Below, piece by piece: positions 43,484-56,462 of a DNA stretch of 64,000 nucleotides. The position numbers and the translations under genes were made by a program. The DNA is taken from positions 1-64,000 of the forward strand of contig NZ_PZKN01000016.1 in the NCBI RefSeq assembly GCF_003046795.1. The letters run 5' to 3'. Each line of letters starts with the position of its first letter. The first letter of the stretch is position 1. This DNA is from Desulfonatronum sp. SC1 (lineage in GTDB: Bacteria; Desulfobacterota; Desulfovibrionia; Desulfovibrionales; Desulfonatronaceae). A model generated the notes under the pieces. The model was not told the DNA's origin and did no database searches. It was given only the letters and a program-made list of their open reading frames with translations.

Positions 43484-44770
43484 ATGGATCAAGCTTCGTT
43501 GACACCTCCAAAGACAACATATCTGCCTATTTTTATCGGAAGACAGACAATTTACGATAATCGTTTGAATGTCTGGGGATATGAGCTTTTATTCAGATCC
43601 AGCGGAAACGATAATGTTGCTCAGTTTTCTGACCCGGAGCAGGCCACTGCCATGGTGATTACCGAAGGCTTCTCCATGGCGACCGAATCGATACCAAAAG
43701 GAAGGAAAATTTTCATAAACTACCCAACAGGATTACTTTTAAAAAACGCCCCTCTCGCCCTTCCTAAAGAAAATTGCGTCATCGAGGTCCTTGAAACCGT
43801 GAAACCCAATCCGGAGATCATCGCATCCTTGAGCACGCTCAAAGACAACGGATATACCATTGCTTTGGATGATTATGTCGGTCAGCCAGGATATGATCCC
43901 TTATTGGAGTTGGCGGATATCATCAAGGTTGAGTTTCTAGGTCGTCCCTGGACGGAACTCATTAAAATTGGACAAAAACTACATAAATATAGGTGTTTGC
44001 TTCTTGCAGAAAAAGTTGAAAACAGGCCGACTCTGGAACTGGCTGCCTCTCTGGGCTTTTCCTATTTTCAAGGTTTTTTCTTTTCTCGTCCTGAAATTAT
44101 CACTGGAAGAACCATCCCAACAGCGGTCGTCAACAGAATCCGACTGATCCATGAAATAAACGCAAAAGACTTCGAAGTGTCCCAAGTGGCAAAAATAATC
44201 AGTCAAGATCCCGGGCTGAGTTTCCGGTTACTGAAACATATTAATTCCGTCTTTTATTCCTTTAGGCATAATGTTCGTTCCATTTCTCAAGCCGTAACAT
44301 TGATGGGCTCTCGAGCCATTAAGCAATGGGCCATGTTGTCCATGCTTGCCGACATTGGCTCTGAGGGGAAAAATCAGGAACTCCTTTTCAGCAGTGTTCA
44401 TCGAGCCCGTTTTCTTGAAATACTCGCCGTCGAGGCTAATCAACGTAAACATGACCCGGATACGATGTTCCTTCTTGGACTCTTTTCCAACCTCGATGCC
44501 ATGCTCAATCTCCCTATGGAAGATATCCTCATTCATCTGCCGTTGGAAAAAGATATTGGAGCGGCATTACGTGGGGAAGATAACTTCATGCGCCAGTGGA
44601 TCAAGATGACCATTGCAGTGGAAAGGGGTGATTGGACGAGTGTGGTTTCTATGATCGACTTCTTCCGGCTAGATGAACAAAAAACAGCCATGAATCACCT
44701 CCGTGCGGCTGATTGGGCTTATAAAATGCTCTTCGCTCAACAAGCTACGGAGAATCCTTCTTTGAAATGA
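43484..44770 (+). CDS. Degenerate EAL plus HDOD signalling protein (YuxH type)
   Basis: This 428-residue protein has an EAL-like domain (about 15-210; IFIGRQTIYDNRLNVWGYEL at its start) and an HDOD domain (about 215-410; ISQDPGLSFRLLKHINSVFY). The catalytic EAL motif is replaced by EVLE (IEVLETV), and the metal and lysine motifs are only partly kept (ALDDYVG, IKVEFL), so phosphodiesterase activity is unlikely. It may bind c-di-GMP or act through contacts. It lies directly behind the PilZ gene and shares its AT-rich base use. Confidence 0.85.
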   Translation: MDQASLTPPKTTYLPIFIGRQTIYDNRLNVWGYELLFRSSGNDNVAQFSDPEQATAMVITEGFSMATESIPKGRKIFINYPTGLLLKNAPLALPKENCVIEVLETVKPNPEIIASLSTLKDNGYTIALDDYVGQPGYDPLLELADIIKVEFLGRPWTELIKIGQKLHKYRCLLLAEKVENRPTLELAASLGFSYFQGFFFSRPEIITGRTIPTAVVNRIRLIHEINAKDFEVSQVAKIISQDPGLSFRLLKHINSVFYSFRHNVRSISQAVTLMGSRAIKQWAMLSMLADIGSEGKNQELLFSSVHRARFLEILAVEANQRKHDPDTMFLLGLFSNLDAMLNLPMEDILIHLPLEKDIGAALRGEDNFMRQWIKMTIAVERGDWTSVVSMIDFFRLDEQKTAMNHLRAADWAYKMLFAQQATENPSLK

Positions 44771-44791
44771 TTTTTTTATCAATAATAAAAA

Positions 44792-45955
44792 TTACGCTGA
44801 TAACTGCTCGATATACCCCTCCAATCGCCGCATACCCTCCTCTATATTTTCCAGGGAATTAGCGTAGGAAAAACGCAGGAAGCCCTCGGCGTTGGCGCCG
44901 AAGTCGATGCCTGGGGCCACGCCGATCTTGATCCTATCCAGGATGTCGAAGGCCAGTTTCAAGGAGTCCGTTCCCAAATGCCGGGCATTGGCCAGGACGT
45001 AGAAGGCGCCAGTGGGTTCCACGGCGACGCCCAGGCCGAGTTCCCGCAGTCGGCGGACCAAGTATTTACGTCGTTGATCGTAGACGGCCCGCATCCGGGC
45101 CACGTCCGGTCCGGCGGATTCCAAGGCCGCTATCCCGGCCCATTGGGCCATGGCGTTCGCGGAAATGAAAAAATTCTGATGCAGAATGCGCAGGGTGGGG
45201 ATAAATTCCTTCGGGGCGATGACATAGCCAAGCCGCCATCCGGTCATTGCGTAGGCCTTGGAAAACCCGTTGAAGACGAAGGCCCGGTTCGTGAATTCGA
45301 GGATGCTTCGCTCCCGGCCCTCGTAGACCAAGCCGTGATATATCTCGTCGGAGAGAATCCAGGGATGCCCTTCCGATTCGGCGCAATTCCGGGCCAGGGT
45401 TTGCATCCGTTCAGCGGAGAGCAAGGTTCCGGTGGGATTGGACGGAGAATTGATCAGCAGCCCGCGGGTCTTGGGCGTTATTCTGGATCGCACGTCCTCG
45501 GGCCGGAACTGAAACCCGTCCTCTTCCAACGTGGGCACGCACACCGACACGCCGCCGACAAAGCGCACGAAATTCAGATAACAGGCATAATGAGGGTCCG
45601 AGACGATAATCTCCTCCCCCGCGGCCAGCAGGGCCGAAAAAACGAGAAACATAGCAGGTGAAGTACCGGCGGTGACAATGATCTGGTCCGGATGGACGTC
45701 GACTCCATAGGTCGCATGGTAGTGGCGGCAGATGGCCTCCCGAAGCTCAATAATCCCCTGGCTGTGGGTGTAGTGGGTGTGGCCGTCCATCAAGGCCTTG
45801 CAGGCGGCCTGTTTGATGCACTCCGGGGTGTCGAAGTCCGGTTCGCCGATCTGCATGTGGATCACGTCGTGCCCCTGGCAGGCGATGCTTTGACATTTCT
45901 CAAGAACTTCCATTACATAAAACGGCTTCATGCCGGTACAGCGATATCTACTCAT
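44792..45955 (-). CDS. Pyridoxal-phosphate aminotransferase, class I/II
   Basis: This 387-residue protein has the fold-type I layout with SPSNPTGTLL and DEIYHGLVYEG, and the PLP-binding lysine in FNGFSKAYAMTGWRLGY. It resembles aspartate/aromatic aminotransferases of the AspC/PatA kind. The amino acid substrate is not clear from the sequence. The ATG at 45955 (MSRYRCTGMKP) was chosen because the longer reading has no family match before it. It is convergent with the EAL-HDOD gene, 21 bp apart. Confidence 0.9.
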   Translation of the reverse strand: MSRYRCTGMKPFYVMEVLEKCQSIACQGHDVIHMQIGEPDFDTPECIKQAACKALMDGHTHYTHSQGIIELREAICRHYHATYGVDVHPDQIIVTAGTSPAMFLVFSALLAAGEEIIVSDPHYACYLNFVRFVGGVSVCVPTLEEDGFQFRPEDVRSRITPKTRGLLINSPSNPTGTLLSAERMQTLARNCAESEGHPWILSDEIYHGLVYEGRERSILEFTNRAFVFNGFSKAYAMTGWRLGYVIAPKEFIPTLRILHQNFFISANAMAQWAGIAALESAGPDVARMRAVYDQRRKYLVRRLRELGLGVAVEPTGAFYVLANARHLGTDSLKLAFDILDRIKIGVAPGIDFGANAEGFLRFSYANSLENIEEGMRRLEGYIEQLSA

Positions 45956-46054
45956 AATGTGCGCTCCAATGCTATTTGATCGCGGGTTCCTATCGAGGAT
46001 TCCGCCCGCGACCGCAATCCCAAACACTATGCCAGGACGAACGGAAAGAAAAGT

Positions 46055-46543
46055 TTGAGCGACCAGTTGCCCCTCCTTTCAGAATCCGATTTTGCCAGCC
46101 ATCACCATCAGCACCTTTTCCACATCTCAGGAAAAGGATATTTCCTGACGTGGTTTGACCGAGATATGGAAATAATCCTGGATGAATCGTGGCGTTCTTC
46201 ACCCAGCGTGGCTTTTGCCCTCCATCAACGGATAATCCAGCGGATAATGGAAAAGCTTGTCGTTCGAATTCCCCAGGTTCGCGAACACGGATGCGCTCCG
46301 CTGCCGCCCTGGACCCCGGTTTTAAATAGGGCCATGGTTCCGCTTGACGTCCGGTATCTTCCCGGCGGCCGATTCAACCTCACTTACGCGGTGTTGACCT
46401 TTTGGCCATGGCGAAACGGGTGTGCCGGATGTGCTTTGCGTCAAGGCGATCAAAGTTCTGGCCAGCGAGATTGTGAAGGAAGATTTTTCGATGTTCACAA
46501 CTCCTTCTTAACATCGGGGTTTGAGCCCTATAATGGGGTCTAA
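46055..46543 (+). CDS. Unknown protein with a C-terminal cysteine cluster
   Basis: This is a 162-residue ORF with a TTG start and a purine-rich GGAAAG upstream. I do not recognise a family. The last third contains NGCAGCALRQ and then a Cys (RDCEGRFF), three cysteines close together that might hold a metal. A His-rich patch (ASHHHQHLFH) lies near the start. It precedes dnaN by 221 bp of AT-rich DNA. Composition suggests a real gene, but confidence is moderate. Confidence 0.5.
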   Translation: MSDQLPLLSESDFASHHHQHLFHISGKGYFLTWFDRDMEIILDESWRSSPSVAFALHQRIIQRIMEKLVVRIPQVREHGCAPLPPWTPVLNRAMVPLDVRYLPGGRFNLTYAVLTFWPWRNGCAGCALRQGDQSSGQRDCEGRFFDVHNSFLTSGFEPYNGV

Positions 46544-46764
46544 AAATCTTATTATTTTAATATGATGACAAAGATAGAAAAAGCATGGTATATAACTCTG
46601 TTTTTTACGAACAGAAGATACCTCCAACCATGAGCCTCACCTAATAAAGAACAAAGGCCATCTTGTTCCGCACCCTTGAAGCAACTTTTTTTTCTTCTTA
46701 AAAATCATACAAATATATCAAATATCAACAAAGTGACAATGCTCATAACAAGAGGAGTATTCAT

Positions 46765-47928
46765 ATGAAATTTCTTATACAGAGAGAAGAAATTCTCCCC
46801 GCACTCCAACAAGCTGCCCAGATCACCAGCGTGAAGACAGGAGCCGTGTACCTCCGTTCAACGTGGCTCAAAGTGGAAAACGACCAATTGCGGATCATGG
46901 CCACGGATTCAAATATTGAGTTTTTCGGTGTCTTTTCCCCAGAGGTCAAAGAAGACGGGCTCGTGGGCGTCAATGGGCGCCATCTGTACGATTTGATCCG
47001 TAAACTGCACCCCGGAGAGCTGCAATTTCTCGTGGATGAAAAAGCCAATAATTTGGTGGTCAAGCAAAACAAGCGCAAATATGTCCTACCCATCAATGAG
47101 AACTACTGGTTTCAACCCCTCTCCGTGTTTCCTGAGGAGAACGCCATCTCCTTGTCCGGGGAGACTCTCTCGACGATCATCGACAAGGTTTCCTACTCCG
47201 TCAGCGACGACGACACGTTGCAGGCCTTCAACTGCATGCTCCTGAAGTACGCTGCCAAGGATCAAAAAGTCGACTTTTGTGGTCTGAACGGCCATCAGCT
47301 AGCCCTGTGCAAACTGGAGCACGAAGGACTGCAAAACCTGTTGCCGGAACAGGGCATTTTGATAAGCAAGAAGTATCTCCTCGAACTGAAGCGCATGATT
47401 CCCCTGAAGAAAATTGAACTGAATATCCAGAATAACAGATTATATTGCCGTTCCTGGGATTTCAAGGAGAACATCAGTCTTCCTCTTTCCTTGTACGACT
47501 ACCCGGACTACAATCAGTTGCTGGCCAAACACGCCTCGTCGTATCCCAGCGGGATGGACGTGGATAGACGGGGTTTAGTGGACGCCTTGGACCGGATTCT
47601 GATCTTCAATACGGATAACAGTATGTGCACTTTTTTTGAGTTCAGTGAGGGCATGGTGCAGATGGATGTGCAATCCGAGGAAAAAGGCGAAGCTAAGGAA
47701 TTTCTTGATGTCGTATTTCAGGGCAATTTGAAGAAGATCGCCTTTCCAACACGTGATCTGATAGGAATTCTCTCTCACTTCGATTCGGACCAAATCCATT
47801 TTCACTTTACCAGTTCGGATGGACCGTGCTTTATCGAAGACGTCAATGATCCGGATTACAAAGTTTTGATCATGCCGATGCAGATATCCGACGAAGTGAT
47901 ATACACGGATACTGACACGGAAGCATAG
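46765..47928 (+). CDS. dnaN: DNA polymerase III beta subunit (sliding clamp)
   Basis: This 387-residue protein has the three-domain clamp layout and length. The N-terminus (MKFLIQREEILPALQQAAQI) and C-terminus (DYKVLIMPMQI) are typical of DnaN. It holds the polymerase on DNA. GAGGAG precedes the ATG. It is followed by gyrB and gyrA. The usual upstream partner dnaA is not in the window, and recF is not between dnaN and gyrB. Confidence 0.95.
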   Translation: MKFLIQREEILPALQQAAQITSVKTGAVYLRSTWLKVENDQLRIMATDSNIEFFGVFSPEVKEDGLVGVNGRHLYDLIRKLHPGELQFLVDEKANNLVVKQNKRKYVLPINENYWFQPLSVFPEENAISLSGETLSTIIDKVSYSVSDDDTLQAFNCMLLKYAAKDQKVDFCGLNGHQLALCKLEHEGLQNLLPEQGILISKKYLLELKRMIPLKKIELNIQNNRLYCRSWDFKENISLPLSLYDYPDYNQLLAKHASSYPSGMDVDRRGLVDALDRILIFNTDNSMCTFFEFSEGMVQMDVQSEEKGEAKEFLDVVFQGNLKKIAFPTRDLIGILSHFDSDQIHFHFTSSDGPCFIEDVNDPDYKVLIMPMQISDEVIYTDTDTEA

Positions 47929-47947
47929 CGATCAGACTTAATCATGA

Positions 47948-50368
<2,421 letters not shown>

Positions 50369-50444
50369 TTTTTTTGGCTATTTATCAGGCCATTCGTTCA
50401 GAACGGTTGATTAATGATCAGCCGATTATTTTTTCGGAGCCATA

Positions 50445-52898
50445 GTGAAGAACAACATATTCATCGAAGAGGAAATGCAGCGCTCCTATTTGGAGTACGC
50501 CCTGAGCGTGATCATCGGCCGGGCCATTCCCGATGTCCGGGACGGGCTCAAGCCGGTGCATCGGCGAATTCTGTTCGCCATGCACGACCTGGGGAACACC
50601 TACAACCGGGCGTACAAGAAATCGGCTCGCATCGTCGGCGACGTGATAGGTAAGTATCACCCCCACGGCGACAGCGCGGTGTACGACGCCATGGTCCGCA
50701 TGGCCCAGGATTTTTCAATGCGCGAACCCCTGGTGGATGGGCAGGGCAATTTCGGGTCCCTGGACGGAGACGCTCCGGCGGCCATGCGGTACACGGAAGT
50801 GCGCATGGCCAGGCTGACGTCGGAATTTTTACAGGACATCGACAAGGAAACCGTTCCCTTCCGGCCCAACTACGACAACACCTTGCAGGAGCCGGAAGTC
50901 CTACCCACCAAGGTACCCAATCTACTGCTCAACGGTTCGTCCGGGATCGCGGTGGGCATGGCTACGAACATTCCGCCGCACAATCTCGGCGAGTTGATTG
51001 ACGGTCTGCTGTTGTTGCTCAGCAAGCCCGAAGCCGAGGTGGCGGATCTGCTGGAATGCATCAAGGGTCCGGACTTTCCGACCAGCGGATTCATCTACGG
51101 TCGGCATGGGATCATCGACGCCTACAAGACCGGCAAGGGCTCCATCAAGGTGCGGGGCAAGGTCGAGATCGAGGAGCGCTCCAAGCAGGCTGAGTCCATT
51201 GTCATCACCGAAATCCCCTATGCCCTGAACAAGGCCAGCCTCGTGGAGAAGATCGCACAGATAGTCCATGAAAAAAAGGTGGAGGGGATAAGCGATCTGC
51301 GCGACGAATCCGATCGCAACGGGATTCGGATAGTCATGGATCTGAAGAGAAATGCCATTCCGGAAGTGGTTATCAATTCTTTGTATAAATTTACTCCTTT
51401 GGAATCATGGTACCACATCAATACCCTGGCGGTGGTTCATAACAGGCCCCAGCTTCTGAAGTTGAAAGACGTTTTGGAACTGTTCATCGAACATCGCAAG
51501 GAAGTGGTCCTGAATCGGACCCGCTTTGACCTGAACAAAGCCGAACAGCGGGCGCACATTTTGGAAGGGCTGAAGATAGCCCTGGAGAACATCGACGAGG
51601 TCATCGAGCTGATCAAGTCCTCCAAGACGCCCGCGGAGGCCAAACAGAAATTGATATCCCGCTTCGCCTTTACGGACCTTCAGAGCCAAGCCATCCTGGA
51701 CATGCGTTTACAGCGCCTGACGAATCTGGAGCGTGACAAACTTTTGGCCGAGTACCAGGAACTGCTTAAGCGGATCGATTATTTGCTGAGCATTCTGCGG
51801 AACGTGGAGGTTTTAATCCAGGTTATCCGCGAAGAGCTGGTGGAAATCAAAAAATTATACGCCACGCCGCGACGATCGGTGATAGTGGAGGAAGACGCAA
51901 GCAGCATCAACATGGAAGATTTGGTGGGCGACACGGAAGTGGTGATCACCCTGTCCCAACGCGGCTACATCAAACGTACGCCCATGGATACCTATCAGCA
52001 GCAGAAGCGCGGCGGCCGCGGCATCTACGGGGCCTCCACTATTTCCGAGGACATCATTTCCCAGATGTTCACCACCACGAACCACAACTTTATCCTGCTG
52101 TTCACCAACAAGGGCCGGATGTACAAGATCAAGGCTTACAACATCCCCGAGGGTTCACGCACGGCCCGGGGTATTCACGCCTCCAACCTGCTGCCCCTGG
52201 ACAAGGACGAATTCATCGCCACGGCCATGACGATCAAGGATTTCGCCACGGACAAGAACTTTTTGTTCGCCACCAAGCGGGGCGTCGTGAAGCGCTCTCA
52301 GGCTCAACTTTACGTCAACTGCCGCCAAAGCGGCCTGAAGGCGGTCAATCTCCATCCGGAAGACGAACTGATCACCGTGCGGGAGATTTCCTCCACGGCG
52401 GAAGTAGTCCTGATCAGCCGGGACGGGAAATCCATCCGCTTTTCCTGCTCGGATATTCGTTCCACTGGTCGGGCCACGGCAGGGGTCAAGGGTATGGATT
52501 TAAACTACGGTGATCAGGTGGTGTCCTGCGTTGTCACGGACGACGATCAGCGCCAGGAAGTGCTGACCGTTTCGGCCAACGGCTTTGGCAAGCGCACTCT
52601 GCTGGAGAACTACCGCAGCCAATCCCGCGGCGGAAAAGGGGTGATCAACATGCGCGTGACGCCCAAAACAGGACACGTAATCGGATCAGTGCTGGTCGAA
52701 TCCGAAGACGATTTGCTGATCCTGACCAGCGCAGGAAAGATCATCCGGATGAACGTGGCCGGAATCAGCCGCGTAGGCCGCGACGCCCAGGGCGTGACCC
52801 TGGTGCGCATGGATCCGGACACCCTGGTGGTTGGCTTCGACCGCGTCGACGCTGACGAGAAGGCGTTGCTGGACAACGGCACGGAGGATGAGCAATGA
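50445..52898 (+). CDS. gyrA: DNA gyrase subunit A
   Basis: This 817-residue protein is the DNA-breaking half of gyrase. The catalytic Tyr is in [11 protein letters not shown], and the quinolone region reads [14 protein letters not shown], with the Ser and Asp of sensitive enzymes. The C-terminal beta-pinwheel keeps a GyrA box-like motif (QKRGGRG). It has a GTG start with GGAG upstream. Two long palindromes follow it. Confidence 0.97.
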   Translation: MKNNIFIEEEMQRSYLEYALSVIIGRAIPDVRDGLKPVHRRILFAMHDLGNTYNRAYKKSARIVGDVIGKYHPHGDSAVYDAMVRMAQDFSMREPLVDGQGNFGSLDGDAPAAMRYTEVRMARLTSEFLQDIDKETVPFRPNYDNTLQEPEVLPTKVPNLLLNGSSGIAVGMATNIPPHNLGELIDGLLLLLSKPEAEVADLLECIKGPDFPTSGFIYGRHGIIDAYKTGKGSIKVRGKVEIEERSKQAESIVITEIPYALNKASLVEKIAQIVHEKKVEGISDLRDESDRNGIRIVMDLKRNAIPEVVINSLYKFTPLESWYHINTLAVVHNRPQLLKLKDVLELFIEHRKEVVLNRTRFDLNKAEQRAHILEGLKIALENIDEVIELIKSSKTPAEAKQKLISRFAFTDLQSQAILDMRLQRLTNLERDKLLAEYQELLKRIDYLLSILRNVEVLIQVIREELVEIKKLYATPRRSVIVEEDASSINMEDLVGDTEVVITLSQRGYIKRTPMDTYQQQKRGGRGIYGASTISEDIISQMFTTTNHNFILLFTNKGRMYKIKAYNIPEGSRTARGIHASNLLPLDKDEFIATAMTIKDFATDKNFLFATKRGVVKRSQAQLYVNCRQSGLKAVNLHPEDELITVREISSTAEVVLISRDGKSIRFSCSDIRSTGRATAGVKGMDLNYGDQVVSCVVTDDDQRQEVLTVSANGFGKRTLLENYRSQSRGGKGVINMRVTPKTGHVIGSVLVESEDDLLILTSAGKIIRMNVAGISRVGRDAQGVTLVRMDPDTLVVGFDRVDADEKALLDNGTEDEQ

Positions 52899-52961
52899 TC
52901 AGCTCAGCATCGTCTCTTGCATCCAGTCCGATAAAATAGTTTTTGATTGCGTGGCACCGCG

Positions 52962-53005
52962 AAAAAATCGAGCTCTCAAGGTTAACCTTGAGAGCTCGAT
53001 TTTTT
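52962..53005 (+). terminator. 44-bp perfect palindrome, probable terminator of dnaN-gyrB-gyrA
   Basis: Bases 52962-52983 and 52984-53005 are exact reverse complements (AAAAAATCGAGCTCTCAAGG... and its partner ending GAGCTCGATTTTTT). The stem is flanked by A6 and T6, so it can stop transcription on both strands. It lies about 63 bp after the gyrA stop. Confidence 0.85.
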
Positions 53006-53023
53006 CATTTTCGCGATCGGAAA

Positions 53024-53073
53024 AATCCTCCCCCGTAGGGGCACGGCGCGCCGTGCCCCTACGGGGGAGGATT
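53024..53073. terminator. 50-bp perfect palindrome between gyrA and ilvD
   Basis: Bases 53024-53073 form an exact palindrome with a very GC-rich stem (CCTCCCCCGTAGGGGCACGG at the left, centred on GGCGCGCC). There is no good T run on either side. It probably backs up termination between two converging genes or acts as a strong mRNA 3' end. It is only 18 bp from the previous palindrome. Confidence 0.75.
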
Positions 53074-53127
53074 ATCCGTAAAACAAATTGTCAACCTATT
53101 TTCCAAGCGCGGGAAGAACGATGCGGT

Positions 53128-54795
53128 TTATCTGGCAAACACCGCGCCCTTGGCCGCGGAAGCCGCCAAGCGGGCGTAGCGGCGCAGGAAGGGGGAGGTG
53201 ATCTCTCGCTGCAGCGGCTTCCATGCCGCGCGCCGCGATGCCAGTTCCCGGTCGTCCACCAGCAGGTTCAGTTTTCTGCCGGGGATGTCGATTTCGATGC
53301 GGTCGCCTTCCTGAACCAGCCCGATAGGGCCGCCTTCCACGGCCTCTGGGGAAACATGGCCGATGGCCGCGCCCCGGGTGCCGCCGCTGAACCGGCCATC
53401 GGTGATCAGGGCCACGTCCTTGTCCAGGCCCATCCCGGCGATGGCCGATGTGGGGGTGAGCATTTCGCGCATTCCGGGGCCGCCTTTAGGGCCCTCATTG
53501 CGGATGATCAGCGCGTCGCCGGGGTTGATCCGCCCTTCGAGAATGGCCGCCACGGCTTCTTCCTCGCCCTCGAAGACCCGGGCCGTGGAGTTGCGGACCA
53601 GCATCTCCGGGGCCACGGCGGACTGCTTGACCACTGCGCCATCCGGGGCCAGGGATCCCTTGAGAATGGCGATGCCGCCTTCGGGGCTGTAGGGCGCGGT
53701 GATCGGGCGAATGACTTGATCGTCCAGCACCGCGGCCTTCAAGGCCCGCAGATTGTCTCCGAGACTGGCGCCGGTGACGGTCTGGACCGAGAGATCCAAC
53801 AGTTCGGCCTTGGCCAGTTCGGCCAACACCGCCTGGATGCCTCCGGCCCGGTGCAGGTCCTCGATGTGGTCGCTGCCCGCCGGGGAAAGCCGGCACAGGT
53901 TCGGCGTGGAGCGGCTCAGTTCATCGAAAATGCCCAGATTAAGATCCAGGTCCGCCTCGGCGAAAATGGCCGGCAGGTGGAGCACGGTATTGGTGGAGCA
54001 GCCCAGGGCCATGTCCGCGGTCACGGCGTTGCGCACCGCCGCCGGGGTGACGATGTCCCGAGGCCGGATGTTCTTTTCCAGCAGCTTCATGACCTGGGCC
54101 CCGGCCTGCTTGGCCAGCCGGATACGAGCCGCGGTCACCGCCGGGATGGTCCCGTTGCCGGGCAGGGCCAGGCCGATGGCCTCGGACAGACAGTTCATGG
54201 AATTGGCCGTGAACATCCCCGAGCAGGAGCCGCAGCCGGGACAGGCGCAGGTTTCCAACTCATCCAGTTCTTCCTGGGTCATCTGACCCTTGCGCACCTT
54301 GCCCACGCCTTCGAAGACGGAGATCAGGTCCACGGCCTTGCCCTGCCACGCTCCGGCCAGCATGGGCCCCCCGCTGACCAGGATGGATGGGATGTTCAAC
54401 CGGAGCATGGCCATGAGCATGGCCGGAACCACCTTGTCGCAGTTGGGGATGCAGACCAGGGCGTCGAAGGGATGGCCCATGGCCATGGCCTCGATGGAGT
54501 CCGCGATGATCTCCCGGCTGGGCAGGCTGTAATGCATACCCGGATGATTCATGGCCAGCCCGTCGCAGATCCCGATCACCGGAAACTCCATGGGGGTGCC
54601 CCCGGCTGACCGGATGCCGTCCTTGACCGCTTGGGAGATGGTGTGCAGGTGGATGTGGCCTGGAACCACCTCGTTGGCCGAGTTGACCACGCCGATCAGG
54701 GGTCGACGCATTTCATCCCTGGTCATGCCCAGGGCGTGCAAAAGGGAGCGGTGGGGGGCTTTTTCCAGGCCTTTGGTCATGATTTCACTGCGCAT
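53128..54795 (-). CDS. ilvD: Dihydroxy-acid dehydratase
   Basis: This 555-residue enzyme of valine and isoleucine synthesis dehydrates 2,3-dihydroxy-3-methyl acids. Fe-S ligands are visible in [11 protein letters not shown] and [16 protein letters not shown], and later motifs (GGMEFP-like [26 protein letters not shown]) are typical. The length is normal. AAGGAG precedes the ATG. It is convergent with gyrA and close behind ftsX. Confidence 0.96.
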   Translation of the reverse strand: MRSEIMTKGLEKAPHRSLLHALGMTRDEMRRPLIGVVNSANEVVPGHIHLHTISQAVKDGIRSAGGTPMEFPVIGICDGLAMNHPGMHYSLPSREIIADSIEAMAMGHPFDALVCIPNCDKVVPAMLMAMLRLNIPSILVSGGPMLAGAWQGKAVDLISVFEGVGKVRKGQMTQEELDELETCACPGCGSCSGMFTANSMNCLSEAIGLALPGNGTIPAVTAARIRLAKQAGAQVMKLLEKNIRPRDIVTPAAVRNAVTADMALGCSTNTVLHLPAIFAEADLDLNLGIFDELSRSTPNLCRLSPAGSDHIEDLHRAGGIQAVLAELAKAELLDLSVQTVTGASLGDNLRALKAAVLDDQVIRPITAPYSPEGGIAILKGSLAPDGAVVKQSAVAPEMLVRNSTARVFEGEEEAVAAILEGRINPGDALIIRNEGPKGGPGMREMLTPTSAIAGMGLDKDVALITDGRFSGGTRGAAIGHVSPEAVEGGPIGLVQEGDRIEIDIPGRKLNLLVDDRELASRRAAWKPLQREITSPFLRRYARLAASAAKGAVFAR

Positions 54796-54870
54796 AGGAA
54801 CTCCTTAAGCGGGTTTGATACGGCAAAACTTACGTTGATAAGATCGGTCACTGGGGATTATTCTCGGTCA

Positions 54871-55749
54871 TCATTTCTCCCGCAACGCCACCCAGCTGCT
54901 CAAGAAGCCCATGACCACGAGAACGGTCAGAAAGGTCAGGGTCTGGGAGGAGGGCAGGTAGTCCAGACGCAGCCAAAGGGGTGGAAAGTGCAGCAGGTCT
55001 CGCAGGCTGAGCTGAACGCCTTTGAGCATCAGCAGGGCCAGAATGCCGCCCAGCAGGCCGAGCACCGCCCCGGAAACAAGCATGGGTAACTGGATGTACC
55101 ACCGGGCCGCTCCTACCAAACGGAGAATTTCAACTTCGTTTCGGCGGTGCAGTTGGGAGAGCTTGATGGTGTTACCTACAACCAGGGCCAGAACCACCCC
55201 AAGGAAGAGGATTAGCGGCCAGATCACCTGATTGCTGAATCGGGCCCAGCCTCGGGCCAGGTCCAATTGCAGAGGATTGAAGCTGACCTTCTCCACCCCT
55301 TCCAGGGTTTCCAGGTGCAGATAGGTGGCCTTGGCCCAGGTTTGCTGGTCGTCGTCCCGGACCGAGAAGGTCAGCAGAGCCGTGGCTGGAAGAGGATTAT
55401 GGCCTTGCAGCCAGACGAAGTCCCCGGTCCCGCCGAGTCGCTGCATGAGCAGTTCCAGGGCCTGGTCTCCGGAAAAGGTCTTGATTTCCGCGAGGTGCTC
55501 CAGCTCCCGCAAGGCGTCCCACTGGGTCCGGACCAGTTCCTGTTCTGCCTCCGGCTGCCAGTAGATCTGAAACTGGATATCCCCACCGGCGCGTTGCAAC
55601 TCCAGATCCAGATTATGCAGCACGAGTAGGAACAACCCGCCCAGAAAGGCGACCAAAGTTACGGCGGCCAGAGTGAGCACCTGGATCCAGGGATGACGAC
55701 GGATATCCGTCACTCCCTGGAGCATCAGCTTGAGCACGATACGGAACAT
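54871..55749 (-). CDS. ftsX: Cell division protein FtsX
   Basis: This 292-residue protein has a cytoplasmic start, one membrane helix, a large extracytoplasmic loop (about 45-165) and three C-terminal membrane segments, the FtsX topology. With FtsE it controls cell-wall hydrolases at the septum. The ATG at 55749 is preceded by GGAG; a TTG three bases earlier is an alternative. It lies 19 bp behind ftsE. Confidence 0.9.
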   Translation of the reverse strand: MFRIVLKLMLQGVTDIRRHPWIQVLTLAAVTLVAFLGGLFLLVLHNLDLELQRAGGDIQFQIYWQPEAEQELVRTQWDALRELEHLAEIKTFSGDQALELLMQRLGGTGDFVWLQGHNPLPATALLTFSVRDDDQQTWAKATYLHLETLEGVEKVSFNPLQLDLARGWARFSNQVIWPLILFLGVVLALVVGNTIKLSQLHRRNEVEILRLVGAARWYIQLPMLVSGAVLGLLGGILALLMLKGVQLSLRDLLHFPPLWLRLDYLPSSQTLTFLTVLVVMGFLSSWVALREK

Positions 55750-55768
55750 CAACGTTCACTCCGGACGG

Positions 55769-56449
55769 TCATGTCGGAACGTCCATGTCCCAGTTGGTCC
55801 AGTTCACGGCCCCGTCCTCAAGGTGCAGAATCTTGGCGTCCGGCACACAGGCCAGGATTTCCTGATTGTGGGTGGCCAGGACGATGGTCGTGCCGTGGGC
55901 GTGAAACTGGAGGAAAATGCTCATCAGGCGCATGGCCAACTCCCGGTCCAGGTTGCCGGTGGGCTCGTCGGCCAGGAGCAGTTGCGGTCCCACCACCACG
56001 GCCCGGGCGATGGCCACCCGCTGTTGCTCGCCGCCGGACAGTTGAGCGCAGAGGACGTTGGCCTTGGCTTCCAGGTCCAGGCCTCGGAGGACAGCTCGGA
56101 CCCTTCTCTCTGTATGTGTGCGGGGCATGTTGCGTACTTCCAGAGCCAGGGCCACGTTGGCGAACACAGTACGTTCCGGCAGAATCTTGAAGTCCTGAAA
56201 GACCACGCTTACCTCCCGGCGCAAGAGGTGAATATGCCGTGCCTTGAGGGCATGGAGATCGAACCCTGCCACGGTCGCCTGACCCCGCTTCAGCGGTATC
56301 GCGCCGTGGAGCAGGCGGAGCAGGGTGGTCTTGCCCGCGCCGCTGGGCCCCACCAGGAACAGGAAATCGCCCTTGCGAACCTCCAGGGAGATGTTCTTCA
56401 GGGCCCACTGGGTCCCGAAGCTGTAAGAAACGTGGCGCAGGCTGATCAT
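55769..56449 (-). CDS. ftsE: Cell division ATP-binding protein FtsE
   Basis: This 226-residue ATPase has Walker A GPSGAGKT, signature [14 protein letters not shown] and Walker [13 protein letters not shown], the usual FtsE/LolD type. FtsE is favoured because ftsX follows at once. The start is ATG 56449 or the GTG one codon earlier. It begins 13 bp after the nrdJ stop, so all three may share a transcript. Confidence 0.93.
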   Translation of the reverse strand: MISLRHVSYSFGTQWALKNISLEVRKGDFLFLVGPSGAGKTTLLRLLHGAIPLKRGQATVAGFDLHALKARHIHLLRREVSVVFQDFKILPERTVFANVALALEVRNMPRTHTERRVRAVLRGLDLEAKANVLCAQLSGGEQQRVAIARAVVVGPQLLLADEPTGNLDRELAMRLMSIFLQFHAHGTTIVLATHNQEILACVPDAKILHLEDGAVNWTNWDMDVPT

Positions 56450-56462
56450 CACTTTCGCGGGG

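Noticed and set aside
52831-54609. A 592-residue plus-strand frame after gyrA
   Set aside because: It begins inside gyrA in another frame, runs through the two palindromes and lies opposite ilvD.
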